A DNA stretch of 64,000 bases from Kineosporia rhizophila (GCF_021277265.1 NZ_JAJSOH010000002.1:558001-622000), one strand, 5' to 3'; shown: positions 24,978-36,504, counted from the first letter of the stretch. Made by a program: numbers and translations. The notes: generated by a model not told the origin, from the sequence alone.

Positions 24978-26309
24978 CTACTGCATCTCGAAGCCGCGGC
25001 GGCGCTCCCAGTCGGTGACCGACGACTCGAACGCCTCCAGCTCCGCGTCGGCCGCGCGCAGGCAGGTCGCCACCACGTCTTCTCCGAACGCGTTGCGGGC
25101 CAGGTCGGAGCCGGCGAAGGTGTCGCGGGCGGCGGCCAGCGAGGCCGGCACACGGGCCAGGCCGGGGGCCCGGGAGTCACCGATCAGCGGTTGCTCCAGC
25201 GGCAGCCCGGCCCGGATGCCGTACAGCCCGCCGGCCAGCATCCCGGCCAGCGCCAGGTACGGGTTCACGTCCGCCCCCGGCACCCGGTTCTGCACGCGCA
25301 GCGTCTCGCCCCGCCCGGCCACCCGCAGCGCGCTCGCCGTGCCGCCCTCGCCCCAGGTGATCGCGGTGGGGGCGGAGGGGTCGCGACGGAAGCGCTTGTA
25401 CGAGTTCACCGTGGGGGCGTAGAGCAGGGTGAAGTCGCGCAGGGTGGCCAGGACACCGGCCACGAAGCTGCGGAACACCGCGCTGCGGCCGTCCGAGAAG
25501 TCCTGGTTGGCGGTGTCGTTGAAGACGAACGAGCCGTCCAGCCCGCGCAGGCTCATCGAGGGCCGGGCGCCGTTGCCGGGCCGGTCGTCGTAGCGGGCCA
25601 TGAAGGTCAGCGACTTCTCGTGCCGGTGGGCCAGCTCGGTGGCCGCGGCCCGGAAGGCGATGTGGTTGTCGGCCGTGCGCAGCAGGTCGTCGTGGACGAA
25701 GGCGATGTCGTGCTGCCCGGGCACACCGGTGCCGTGCGACGACTGCACGGTCAGCCCGGCGTTGTAGGCGGTCTGCCGCACGTCGCGCAGCAGGTCCTCG
25801 TCGATGTTGGTGGCGCCGAGCCCGGCGCCGGTGGAGCTGGGCAGCTCTTTCCAGCCCTGGCCGGCGGCGGCCGCGTAGGTGGGGCCGAACACGGTGAACT
25901 GCACGGCGACGGCGCCGGTGGGCACGACCCCGAGATCGGCCGCCTCCTTCACCTGTGCGGCCAGCACCTGCCGGGGAGCGGTGCGCACCGGCAGACCGTC
26001 GGCCCGGAACAGGTCGCCCTGCACCATCACCGATCCGGCCAGCCAGGGCGCCGGGCGCAGGGTGGCCGGGTCGGGCCGCAGCACCAGGGCGCCGGAGGGG
26101 GCGGCCAGGGCGGCCGCGCCGGGATCGGCCCGGACCGGTTCCACGTTCAGGCCACCGGCCAGCACCTGGCTGATGAAGTGCCGGGCGTGCACCCGCTCGC
26201 CCTGCGACCGCCCGCCCGGATCGGTCCACACCACCAGCACGGTGTCGACGTGCCCGGAGTCGACCAGGCGCTGGAGTTCGTCGAGCTCCAGGGGTGGGCC
26301 GGCGGTCAT
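24978..26309 (-). CDS. Glutamine-synthetase-family protein (gamma-glutamyl ligase-like)
   Basis: This 443-residue protein has the GS catalytic core: GTGVPGQHDIAF (glutamate/metal region), NRVPGADVNPYLALAGMLAGGLYG and RRDPSAPTAITWGEGG in part. The divergence and length fit PuuA/GlnA-like gamma-glutamyl-amine ligases more than housekeeping GlnA. GAGGAAGGGAA precedes the ATG. It lies 23 bases after an APS kinase gene, an unusual partner. The amine substrate cannot be read from sequence. Confidence 0.82.
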   Translation of the reverse strand: MTAGPPLELDELQRLVDSGHVDTVLVVWTDPGGRSQGERVHARHFISQVLAGGLNVEPVRADPGAAALAAPSGALVLRPDPATLRPAPWLAGSVMVQGDLFRADGLPVRTAPRQVLAAQVKEAADLGVVPTGAVAVQFTVFGPTYAAAAGQGWKELPSSTGAGLGATNIDEDLLRDVRQTAYNAGLTVQSSHGTGVPGQHDIAFVHDDLLRTADNHIAFRAAATELAHRHEKSLTFMARYDDRPGNGARPSMSLRGLDGSFVFNDTANQDFSDGRSAVFRSFVAGVLATLRDFTLLYAPTVNSYKRFRRDPSAPTAITWGEGGTASALRVAGRGETLRVQNRVPGADVNPYLALAGMLAGGLYGIRAGLPLEQPLIGDSRAPGLARVPASLAAARDTFAGSDLARNAFGEDVVATCLRAADAELEAFESSVTDWERRRGFEMQ

Positions 26310-26332
26310 CAGCGATTCCCTTCCTCGGGGAC

Positions 26333-27604
26333 TCAGTCCTTGCCAGGGCCGTCCAGGTAGCCCCGTTCGGTCAGCAGCGCCCAGACCTTCTCCACCGCTT
26401 CGTCGATGGAGATGCCGGTGGTGTCGATCCGCAGCTCGGGATCGGCCGGGACGTCGTAGGGCGAGGAGATCCCGGTGAAGTCGGGGATCTCGCCGCGCCG
26501 GGCCTTGGCGTACAGCCCCTTGCGGTCGCGGCGCTCGCACTCCTCCAGCGGCGTGGACACGTGCACCAGGACGAAGTCGCCGACCTGTTCCACACCGGCC
26601 CGGACCTCGGCCCGGACGCTCTCGAAGGGGGCGATCGGGGCGCAGACGGCCAGGCCGCCGTGCCGGGTGATCTCGGCCGCGACGAAGCCGATCCGGCGGA
26701 TGTTCAGGTCGCGGTCGGCCCGGCTGAAGGTCAGGCCGGCCGAGAGCATGCGGCGCACCTCGTCCCCGTCGAGCAGCGAGACGGTGCGGGTGGTGCGGTC
26801 GAGGAGCCGCTCGGTCAGCGCCTTGGCCACGGTTGACTTGCCCGAGCCGGAGAGACCGGTGAAGAAGAGCGTGACTCCCCGGCGGTGCGGCGGGGGAACG
26901 GCCCGGGCGTGTTCGCGGGCGAAGGCCGGATGCAACTCCCCCTCGGCACCGGGAAGAGTGGTGAGGACCTCGCCCGCGCCGAAGCTGCGGGCCACGGCGG
27001 TCAGCAGCGCTGCGTCGTCGGTGTGGGCCAACAGCGGCACCGCAACCAACGCAGCCCCAGCTCCAGCCTCGGTGGCGACGTCTCGCACAGCGCGCCACAG
27101 CCCGTCGGGGGGCAGCGGCAGCTGGCGGCCGGCGCCGAGGACAGCGATCCAGAGGAGCTGCTGACCGGCCCGCTGGGCCTGAGCCCGTACCTGTTCCACC
27201 TGGGTCGCGGTGAGCTCGGTGGTCACCGGCACCGCGAGCACCTCGCCCGGGCCGAGCTCGTCCAGCTCGGCGCGGACCTGGGCCGGAGTACGCCGCGCGG
27301 ACCGGACCGGACCGTGGGTGAACGGCTGGAGCGGGGTGAACTGCGGCAGCGGAAGAGTCTCGGTGTTCTCGTGTTCTCCGGCCAGCACCCGGCTGAGCCC
27401 GGCGACCGGGGTGCCCTCGGCGTCTTCCAGGGTGATCGTCTCGCCCGCGTCGAGCCGCTTGTCGATCTCCGCAGGCACCTCCACGATGCCCGGGGCCGCG
27501 GTCAGGCCGCCGCTCAGGACGAGTTCGGCCAGTTCCAGCAACTGCTGCGGCGGGTGCCAGGAGTAGGTGGAGACGGTCGTGGGCGCGGCAGTGGGATCGG
27601 GCAC
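26333..27604 (-). CDS. cysC: Adenylyl-sulfate kinase with degenerate N-terminal domain
   Basis: APS kinase phosphorylates adenosine 5'-phosphosulfate to PAPS. The kinase domain fills the C-terminal half: P-loop GLSGSGKST (about residues 250-258), LLDGDEVRRMLSAGL, NIRRIGFVAAEITRHGG and the DFTGISSPYD block. The N-terminal 235 residues resemble an ATP-sulfurylase-type N-domain layout but lack the HxGH nucleotide motif, so it is unlikely to be an active bifunctional enzyme. The separate cysD/cysN genes at 48.5-50.7 kb supply sulfurylase activity. Confidence 0.85.
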   Translation of the reverse strand: MPDPTAAPTTVSTYSWHPPQQLLELAELVLSGGLTAAPGIVEVPAEIDKRLDAGETITLEDAEGTPVAGLSRVLAGEHENTETLPLPQFTPLQPFTHGPVRSARRTPAQVRAELDELGPGEVLAVPVTTELTATQVEQVRAQAQRAGQQLLWIAVLGAGRQLPLPPDGLWRAVRDVATEAGAGAALVAVPLLAHTDDAALLTAVARSFGAGEVLTTLPGAEGELHPAFAREHARAVPPPHRRGVTLFFTGLSGSGKSTVAKALTERLLDRTTRTVSLLDGDEVRRMLSAGLTFSRADRDLNIRRIGFVAAEITRHGGLAVCAPIAPFESVRAEVRAGVEQVGDFVLVHVSTPLEECERRDRKGLYAKARRGEIPDFTGISSPYDVPADPELRIDTTGISIDEAVEKVWALLTERGYLDGPGKD

Positions 27605-27717
27605 GTTGTCAGCCTATGGGAGCTCTGAGCATCCGTCAGCGTCCGGCGCGAAGGGGACGTTTTCGTGGGTCGGGCACGCGGGCTGGGCTGACCGAACAGG
27701 CGCAGGCCGGAGACAAA

Positions 27718-27754
27718 GACCGCCCCCGCCAGGAGGAGCCCGGCGGGGGCGGTC
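27718..27754 (-). terminator. Terminator of the Bax-inhibitor-1 gene
   Basis: A perfect 13-bp stem (27718-27730 with 27742-27754, GACCGCCCCCGCC and its complement) has an 11-base loop. On the minus strand it is followed by TTTGT. It lies 44 bases beyond the gene's stop. Confidence 0.85.
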
Positions 27755-27797
27755 TGCTCGGGCCGGCCTTCAGGGGGCCGGCTGACTGCGAGGGTGA

Positions 27798-28598
27798 TCA
27801 GTCGTCGCCCCGCAGGATGGCGAGCAGACGCAGGATCTCGATGTACAGCCAGACCAGCGTGACCGTGAGGCCGAACGCCGCGGTCCAGGCGTACTCCTGG
27901 GGCAGGCCGTTGCGGATGCCCTGTTCGACGAAGTCGAAGTCGAGCACCAGGAAGAACGAGGCCAGGCCGACGCCGAAGGCCGCGATCAGCCAGCCCAGCG
28001 GGCTGTTGTAGGCGCTGTTGCCGCTGACCAGCGAGACGACCAGGTTGATCAGGCCGAAGGCCAGGTAGCCGGCACCGGCGATCAGCAGGATCTTGGTGAA
28101 CTTCGGGGTGGCCCGCACGACGCCGGTCTTGTAGAGCACCAGCATCGCCACGAAGGCACCGAGCGTGCCCAGGATGGCCTGGGTGACGATGCCGTCGTAC
28201 ATGGTCTCGAACAGCAGGCTGATGCCACCGACGAAGAGGCCCTCGGCCGCCGCGTAGGCGAGCATCGCGGCCGGGCGGATCTTCTTGCTGAACGAGATCC
28301 AGAGGCTGAGGCCGAGACCGGCGATCATGCCGCCGAAGATCAGCGGGACGATGATCGGGTCGTCGGGCTCGACCAGGGCGAAGACGGCACCGGCGGCGAC
28401 GAGCAGGACGCCGAACAGGGACGCGGTCCGGATGACCACGTCGTCGATGGTCATCCGGGCAGTGTTGCGCGCCTTGACCGAAGGCGCGTCGTACATGCCC
28501 TGGAGGTCGTTCGCGCTCGGGGTGCGAGTGTCGAACGTCGCGTAACCCCCACGAGCGAACTCGTCACTGCGCCCGAAGACGGGGTTTCTGCTTTCCAT
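27798..28598 (-). CDS. Bax inhibitor-1/YccA-family membrane protein
   Basis: This 266-residue protein has a polar N-terminus (about 50 residues) then seven hydrophobic segments. The C-terminal part has the BI-1 features LVLDFDFVEQGIRNGLP and ALTVTLVWLYIEILRLL in part. Bacterial homologues (YccA, YetJ) are pH-sensitive calcium-leak channels or protease modulators. It is a monocistronic leftward unit bounded by a terminator and a 454-base gap. Confidence 0.9.
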   Translation of the reverse strand: MESRNPVFGRSDEFARGGYATFDTRTPSANDLQGMYDAPSVKARNTARMTIDDVVIRTASLFGVLLVAAGAVFALVEPDDPIIVPLIFGGMIAGLGLSLWISFSKKIRPAAMLAYAAAEGLFVGGISLLFETMYDGIVTQAILGTLGAFVAMLVLYKTGVVRATPKFTKILLIAGAGYLAFGLINLVVSLVSGNSAYNSPLGWLIAAFGVGLASFFLVLDFDFVEQGIRNGLPQEYAWTAAFGLTVTLVWLYIEILRLLAILRGDD

Positions 28599-29052
28599 CG
28601 GTCCTCCGACCGTTTGTACGAGTCTCGTTCGGCCCGGAGTTGGTCACGTCCGGGCACGGCCATCTTGTGCGACCGTTGTGAATCTAATGCTTGGGCGGGC
28701 GTGGTAGTTCCCGACGTGAAGATCTTTCTGTGAAGTTCTGCCACCGGAGCCCTCTGTGCCCGATCGGACGCGTTCAGTGTCCGACTTCGTCCGCATTCTC
28801 ACCCACAGCTTTGCCCCGATCACGCTGAGGTGACAGCGTTGCCTGCTGATGCCCTGGTTGCCACCGGGATGGTTGTGTCGTCACCGGCTCGTCACCGTTA
28901 GGCTTCGGGTCACGCGATTGCACTACGGGATGTCGGGTTTGGGACGTCGCCGGTCCGGGCGCACCGGCCGCGGCGAAGGCGGGAGCTGGGGACGACATGA
29001 GGGGTGACCGGAGAGGTCGGTCCGGCCGCACCCCCTGCGTACCCCGGCTGCG
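28599..29052. other. Divergent intergenic region between BI-1 and GGDEF-EAL genes
   Basis: No supported gene. GTCACCG is repeated at 28880-28886 and 28891-28897 (an 11-bp period), just before TAGGCT at 28899-28904. This looks like a regulated promoter for the rightward gene. The leader would be about 140 bases long, and an in-frame stop at 29005 rules out an earlier start. Confidence 0.4.
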
Positions 29053-31527
29053 GTGCAGTCCTTCGTGCTGAGACCGGACGGCCGGGAAGCGGGGAACCTG
29101 CCCTCCGGGGCCGGGCCCCAGGGCACCGACGCCTCGCCCCGGGCCCGTGGCGAGGGCAACGATGTCGGCCCCTCGCCGGTCCTGCTCGGCGCGCTCGCCC
29201 TTCTCACCCTGCTGATCGCGGTGCACGCCGTGCTGCCCGACGACCTGGCCGGCCCCTTCGGGGTGCTGATCGGCATCGGGGCGGTGGTCACCGGTCTGGC
29301 CGGGATGCTCCGGCACCGGCCGGCCCGCCGGCGGGGCTGGCTGCTGCTGCTGGCGGGTGCCTCGCTCTGGGTGCTGGGCGATCTGGTGCACACCATCGAG
29401 CCCCCGACCCCCGGTGCCTACCCGGCCGCCTCCGACCTGCTCTCGCTGGCCGCCTATCCCCTGCTCGGGGCCGGTGCCCTCGACTTCTCCCGGGCCCGCG
29501 GCGGCGGCAGCGACCACGGCGCCGTGCTGGACGCGCTGATCGTCACCACCGGCATCGGCGTGGTGCTGGGCATCTTCATGATCGCGCCGCTGGCCGACAG
29601 CTCCACGCTGCCGCTCAGCGCGAAGGCCATCGGCGCCGCCTACCCGCTCGGCGACCTCTTCCTGCTCGGCGTGCTGGCCCGGCTCTACGCCGTCCCCGGC
29701 GCCCGCACCGTCTCCTACGCGCTGCTGGTGGCCGGGATCGGCCTGACCCTGGCCGCCGACGTGGGCTACGAGGTCACCACCCTGATCGCCTCCACCCTGG
29801 AGTCCAGCCCGCTGATCGAGGCCGGCACCCTCGGCGGCTACGCCCTGATCGCAGCCGCGGCCGTGGTGCCCTCGATGCGGGTGCTGGCCGACCCCGACCC
29901 CTCGGCGCCGGAGAACCGGCTGAGCCGCCCCCGCCAGGCCGCCCTGGTTTTGGCCCTGCTGATGCCCAACCTGGCGCTGCTGGCCGACGGGTACAACAGC
30001 GACGCCCGGCACTGGCAGGTGATCGCCGCCGGGATGCTGCTGATCTGCATCCTGATCCTGGTCCGGGTGCTCTGGCTGGTGTACAAGGTGCAGACCCTGG
30101 CGGTCGAGCTCACCGAGCAGGCCCGGGCCGACGGCCTGACCGGCGCGCCGAACCGGCGCACCTGGGACTGGGAGCTGGCCCGGGCCACCGCGATGGCCCG
30201 CGAGCACGGCACCGCGCTGTGCATCGCGATGATCGACCTGGACAAGTTCAAGGCCTACAACGACAGCCGCGGCCACCAGGCCGGTGACATCCTCCTGCGC
30301 GACTCCGTCGCCGCCTGGACGGCCCAGCTGCAGCCCCCGGCCATGCTCGCCCGCTACGGGGGTGAGGAGTTCGCCCTGCTCGCCCCCGGGTTCAGCCCGC
30401 TCCAGCTGGCCACCGTGCTGGAACGGCTGCGCGAAGTGACCCCGCACGGGCAGACCTTCTCGGCCGGCGTGGCCCAGTGGGACCCGCAGACCGACCCGGG
30501 CACCGCCGTGGCCGCCGCCGACGAGGCCCTGTACGCGGCCAAGCGGGCCGGGCGCAACCGCGTGGTGATCGCCGGTGACGAGCCGCCGGCCGGCCCGCCC
30601 TCCGGTTCGATCGAGCTCACCTCGATCACCGTCAAGGCCGAGCCGATCCGCCCGAACGACGAGTCCAGCCCGCCGTTGGGCACCCGCCGCGGCCGCCGCC
30701 GGGTGCACCGGATGCCGAGCTTCAGCATGGTCACCCAGCCCATCGTCGACCTGCGGGTCCAGCAGGTCCGGGCGCACGAGGCACTGGCCCGCTTCGACTT
30801 CCCGGGCACCTTCCCGGACACCGCCGAGGTGTTCCGCCAGGCCCACCGCGAGGGCTTCGGCGACCTGCTGGAACTGGCCGCCATCCGGGCCGCCCTGGAC
30901 CTGCCGGGCCGCCCCCGCGAGCACGACCTCTACGTGAACGCCTCGGCCCGCGCGCTGATGTCGGCCCGGATGCGCACCGGCCTGCCCGACGACCTGTCCG
31001 GCGTGGTGGTGGAGCTCAGCGAGGACCCGGGCGACGTGGACATGGGCGACCTGATGCGGGCGGTCAACGACCTGCGTGACCGAGGCGCCGGGATCGCCCT
31101 GGACGACGTCGGCGCCGGCGCCCTGGAGTTCGCCCGGCTGGCCATGCTCCAGCCCGACATGGTGAAGATCGACCGCACGCTGGTGGTCGGCTGCTCGACC
31201 GACATCGGCCGTACCGCGGTGCTGAAGGGCCTGGTCACCTACGCCGAGGGCCTGGGTTCACTGCTGTGCGCCGAGGGCCCGGAGACCGCCGCCGACCTGG
31301 GCCACCTGGCCGCCCTCGGGGTCACCCACGCCCAGGGCAACATCTTCGCCCCGGCCAAGGCGGGCTGGCACCGCGTGCACACCCCGGTACCCGGTTTCGG
31401 GTCCGCCCGGGCGCGGGTGCTGGAACAGCCCCGCCCGGCCGAGACCACCTGGACCTACCGCCCGCCCGGCTACGACGACCCCGACTCGACCAGCCCGATC
31501 GTCATCCAGCTGGACCCGGAGAACTGA
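29053..31527 (+). CDS. Membrane GGDEF-EAL cyclic-di-GMP protein
   Basis: This 824-residue protein has about eight to ten hydrophobic segments in residues 40-350 (a membrane sensor of unknown class). A diguanylate cyclase domain has an intact GGEEF active site at 436-440. A phosphodiesterase-type domain has EAL at 576-578, NAS, ELSED, LDDVGAG, VKIDR and AEGPET. The usual DDFGTG is changed to DDVGAG, which may lower phosphodiesterase activity. The protein likely makes, and perhaps degrades, c-di-GMP. The start is GTG with a weak ribosome binding site. Confidence 0.9.
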   Translation: MQSFVLRPDGREAGNLPSGAGPQGTDASPRARGEGNDVGPSPVLLGALALLTLLIAVHAVLPDDLAGPFGVLIGIGAVVTGLAGMLRHRPARRRGWLLLLAGASLWVLGDLVHTIEPPTPGAYPAASDLLSLAAYPLLGAGALDFSRARGGGSDHGAVLDALIVTTGIGVVLGIFMIAPLADSSTLPLSAKAIGAAYPLGDLFLLGVLARLYAVPGARTVSYALLVAGIGLTLAADVGYEVTTLIASTLESSPLIEAGTLGGYALIAAAAVVPSMRVLADPDPSAPENRLSRPRQAALVLALLMPNLALLADGYNSDARHWQVIAAGMLLICILILVRVLWLVYKVQTLAVELTEQARADGLTGAPNRRTWDWELARATAMAREHGTALCIAMIDLDKFKAYNDSRGHQAGDILLRDSVAAWTAQLQPPAMLARYGGEEFALLAPGFSPLQLATVLERLREVTPHGQTFSAGVAQWDPQTDPGTAVAAADEALYAAKRAGRNRVVIAGDEPPAGPPSGSIELTSITVKAEPIRPNDESSPPLGTRRGRRRVHRMPSFSMVTQPIVDLRVQQVRAHEALARFDFPGTFPDTAEVFRQAHREGFGDLLELAAIRAALDLPGRPREHDLYVNASARALMSARMRTGLPDDLSGVVVELSEDPGDVDMGDLMRAVNDLRDRGAGIALDDVGAGALEFARLAMLQPDMVKIDRTLVVGCSTDIGRTAVLKGLVTYAEGLGSLLCAEGPETAADLGHLAALGVTHAQGNIFAPAKAGWHRVHTPVPGFGSARARVLEQPRPAETTWTYRPPGYDDPDSTSPIVIQLDPEN

Positions 31528-31549
31528 TCCCGGCGGGGTGCCGCACCTG

Positions 31550-31622
31550 TGCCCTCGACGGGTTTCGAACCCGCACTGAAGCGCTTTTAAGGCGCCTGCC
31601 TCTGCCGTTGGGCTACGAGGGC
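31550..31622 (-). tRNA. tRNA-Leu-like gene, anticodon UAA, short variable loop
   Basis: The minus strand folds into a cloverleaf: acceptor GCCCTCG/CGAGGGC, a D arm with GGCAGA, anticodon stem GGCGC/GCGCT with loop CTTAAAA (anticodon UAA), variable loop TCAGT of only five bases, and T arm GCGGG-TTCGAAA-CCCGT. The discriminator is A, and CCA is not encoded. UAA reads the Leu codon UUA, but normal bacterial tRNA-Leu has a long variable arm, absent here. It may be an unusual tRNA, a specialised leucine tRNA or a tRNA-derived RNA. Confidence 0.75.
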
Positions 31623-31712
31623 GTCGAGCACAGGTTATTCGGTCCGGGCGGGTGGATGTGCCGGGACCTGGTCACAGGGCCGGGCGAACCGGACAGGCTT
31701 ACGCTGGCCTGT

Positions 31713-32609
31713 ATGGGACATCTCGTCGACCGCCGCCCAGTGGTGCGTGTGCGTGGGGCCGGAGGCCCGGGGGCTGCAGCCACCCGGCGCCCCGATCAGC
31801 TCGCAGTGGAGGCGCCGCTCACGCTCAAGGTGGGCGAGCAGACCATTGCCACCACGATGCGTACTCCCGGCCACGATCTGGAGCTGGCGCTGGGCTGGCT
31901 GGTCGCCGAGGGGGTGGCCCGCTCGTCGGGTGACCTCACCGAGCTGACGTCGTGCGATGCCGACACGGTGCGGATCGGGCTGGCTCCCGGGGTGCAGACG
32001 CCGCAGCCCCGGCTCGGGGCCACGTCCAGCGCCTGCGGCGTGTGCGGGAGCGATTCGATCGCAGAGGTGCTGTCCAGGCGTCCTCTGGTCGGGGTGGTGT
32101 CACTGCCAATTGTGGTCCCCCAGCCCCTGGGGGGCCGGGAGGTGCCCCCAGCCGATGGGCACCGCAGTCTCTCGGTGGAACCTTTGGTGGACGCGGGGGT
32201 TCTGGTCTCCCTGCCTGACCGGTTGCGGGAGGCGCAGCGCGCGTTCGACCGGACCGGGGGGCTGCACGCGGCGGGGCTCTTCACCCCGGCCGGGGAGCTG
32301 CTCTGTGTGCGGGAAGACGTGGGGCGGCACAACGCCGTGGACAAGGTGATCGGCTGGGCGCTGACCCACGGCCTGCTGCCCGCCACCGACAAGGTGCTGC
32401 AGGTCAGCGGGCGGGCCTCGTTCGAGCTCACGCAGAAGGCGACGATGGCCGGGATCCCGCTGCTGTCGGCGGTTTCCGCACCCTCGACGCTGGCCGTCGA
32501 CCTGGCCGACGAGGCCGGCCTGACCCTCGCCGGCTTCGTGCGGGGCGACTCGATGAACCTCTACACGCACCCCGGCCGGGTACGCGTAGAGGTTCCCGCA
32601 ACCGTCTAG
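31713..32609 (+). CDS. fdhD: Formate dehydrogenase accessory sulfurtransferase FdhD
   Basis: FdhD passes sulfur from a cysteine desulfurase to the molybdenum cofactor and is needed for formate dehydrogenase activity. The 298-residue protein has the paired cysteines Cys108 and Cys111 (SACGVCG), REDVGRHNAVDKVIG and SGRASFELTQKA, all family hallmarks. The ATG at 31713 begins MGHLVDRRPVVRV. No formate dehydrogenase gene is in this window. Its stop overlaps that of ppx/gppA on the other strand. Confidence 0.93.
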   Translation: MGHLVDRRPVVRVRGAGGPGAAATRRPDQLAVEAPLTLKVGEQTIATTMRTPGHDLELALGWLVAEGVARSSGDLTELTSCDADTVRIGLAPGVQTPQPRLGATSSACGVCGSDSIAEVLSRRPLVGVVSLPIVVPQPLGGREVPPADGHRSLSVEPLVDAGVLVSLPDRLREAQRAFDRTGGLHAAGLFTPAGELLCVREDVGRHNAVDKVIGWALTHGLLPATDKVLQVSGRASFELTQKATMAGIPLLSAVSAPSTLAVDLADEAGLTLAGFVRGDSMNLYTHPGRVRVEVPATV

Positions 32610-33538
32610 GCCAGGCCCCAGGCGATCCCGTCGAGAATGTCCCGCTCCGACGTGACCTGTGTGGAGATCCGGCCGGTGGCGTCCATCCGCTCGGTGATCC
32701 GCCGCCAGATCAGCGCCCCGGCACCGATCACGTCGACCCGGCCCGGGTGCATGTAGGGCAGGGCGGCCCGCTCGGAGCGCGGCATCTCCAGCAGCTCGGT
32801 GCAGGCCGTCCGGACCTGGTCGAGCGAGAGCTGCGCACCGTGGATCGCCTTCGGGTCGTACTCCTTCAGGCCGAGCGCGTGCGCCGTCACCGTGGTGATC
32901 GTGCCGGCCACACCGACCAGCGTGCGGGCCTGCTCCAGCGGCACCTTCTCGGCCACCGCGGACAGCGCCGCGTCGATGTCCCGGGTGGCCGCGGCCACCT
33001 CGGAGGCGGTCGGCGGATCGCTGCGCAGGTGCCGCTCGGTGAGCCGGACACAGCCCACGTTCACCGAGATCGCGCTCTCGACGCTCTTGTCGCCGAGCAC
33101 GAACTCGGTCGAGCCCCCACCCAGGTCGACCACCAGGTACGGCGCCTCGTGACCGCCCGGCAGACCGGCCGTGGCGCCGGTGAACGACAGCTCGGCCTCT
33201 TCCGAGCCGGGGATCACCTCCGGCTCCACGCCGAGCGCCTCCCGGATGCCCTGCACGAAGATCTTCCGGTTCCGGGCGTCGCGGGTCGCCGAGGTCGCGA
33301 CGAACCGGATGGCGTGCACCTCGTGCCGATGGCAGAGGTCGGCGTACCGGCGGGCGGCGTCGAGCGTGCGCTCCATCGCCTCCGGGGCGATCTCGCCGGT
33401 CTGGTCCACTCCCTGACCCAGTCTGACGATCTCCATCCGGCGCTCCACGTCGACCAGCGTGCCGCGGCTGCGGCTCATGTCGGCGATCAGAAGCCGGATC
33501 GAGTTGGTGCCGCAGTCGATCGCAGCAACCCTTGTCAT
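32606..33538 (-). CDS. ppx: Ppx/GppA exopolyphosphatase-family phosphatase
   Basis: This 310-residue protein has the ASKHA fold: VAAIDCGTNSIRLLIAD (phosphate 1), FVATSATRDARN, and VVDLGGGSTEFVLG (phosphate 2). It corresponds to the short actinobacterial Ppx/GppA proteins, which hydrolyse polyphosphate or pppGpp; the sequence does not decide which. Its ATG overlaps the DUF501 stop (ATGA at 33535-33538). It ends the eno-ftsB-DUF501-ppx operon. Confidence 0.92.
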   Translation of the reverse strand: MTRVAAIDCGTNSIRLLIADMSRSRGTLVDVERRMEIVRLGQGVDQTGEIAPEAMERTLDAARRYADLCHRHEVHAIRFVATSATRDARNRKIFVQGIREALGVEPEVIPGSEEAELSFTGATAGLPGGHEAPYLVVDLGGGSTEFVLGDKSVESAISVNVGCVRLTERHLRSDPPTASEVAAATRDIDAALSAVAEKVPLEQARTLVGVAGTITTVTAHALGLKEYDPKAIHGAQLSLDQVRTACTELLEMPRSERAALPYMHPGRVDVIGAGALIWRRITERMDATGRISTQVTSERDILDGIAWGLA

Positions 33539-34061
33539 CGTTCCTCCACTCCGCAGGGCCCTCTCTCCCACCAGCACGGCAGGGCGTCGAGAACCTCGTC
33601 CCCCAGCGGATTCACCCCACGTCCGGCGGCCAGAGCGTGCGCTGCGTAGACGTGCAGGCACTTCACCCGGTCGGGCATGCCACCGGCGCTGACGCCGGCG
33701 ATCTCGGGCACCTCGGCGAGCTGGGCCCGCCGCTGGAGGTAGTCCTCGTGCGCCCGGCGCTGGGCGGCTGCCAGGTCCGGATCGTCGGCGATCCGGGCCG
33801 TCATCTCCTTCATCAACCCCGAGGCCTCCAGCGTGCCGATGGCACCGGCGGCCCGGGGGCAGGTCAGGTAGTACATCGTCGGGAACGGCGTACCGTCGTC
33901 CAGCCTGGGGGCAGTCTGCACGACATCCGGCTGACCGCAAGGGCACCTGGCCCCGACGGCGACCACGTTACGGGCCGGGCGGCCCAGCTGACGGTGGACG
34001 GCCTGCAGATCCTCGGCGGTGGCGGGGCTCGGGCCCGGGTTCCGCTGGGCCTCGGCGGCGC

Positions 34062-34065
<4 letters not shown>
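33535..34065 (-). CDS. DUF501 family protein
   Basis: From the GTG at 34065 the product is about 176 residues. It has the DUF501 pattern: VGARCPCGQPDVVQTAPRL, FPTMYYLTCPRA (with conserved cysteines), GGMPDRVKCLHVY and a C-terminal CWW. It overlaps the ftsB-like stop by four bases and the ppx start by four bases, so all three are coupled. The family always sits between ftsB/divIC and ppx in actinobacteria; its function is unknown. Confidence 0.9.
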
Positions 34066-36427
<2,362 letters not shown>

Positions 36428-36504
36428 CTATCGCCAGCCATGCGTGCAGCCCCTCACCCGGGGCCGGTGTCCACCCACGGCCGGTGACGCTGTTCACCCG
36501 CTGT

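Noticed and set aside
26333..27040. Functional ATP sulfurylase domain at the N-terminus of CysC
   Set aside because: The expected nucleotide-binding histidine motif is not visible, and separate CysD/CysN genes exist.
28774..30924. Long minus-strand frame overlapping the GGDEF-EAL gene
   Set aside because: Shadow of a protein with GGEEF and EAL motifs; no recognisable domain of its own.
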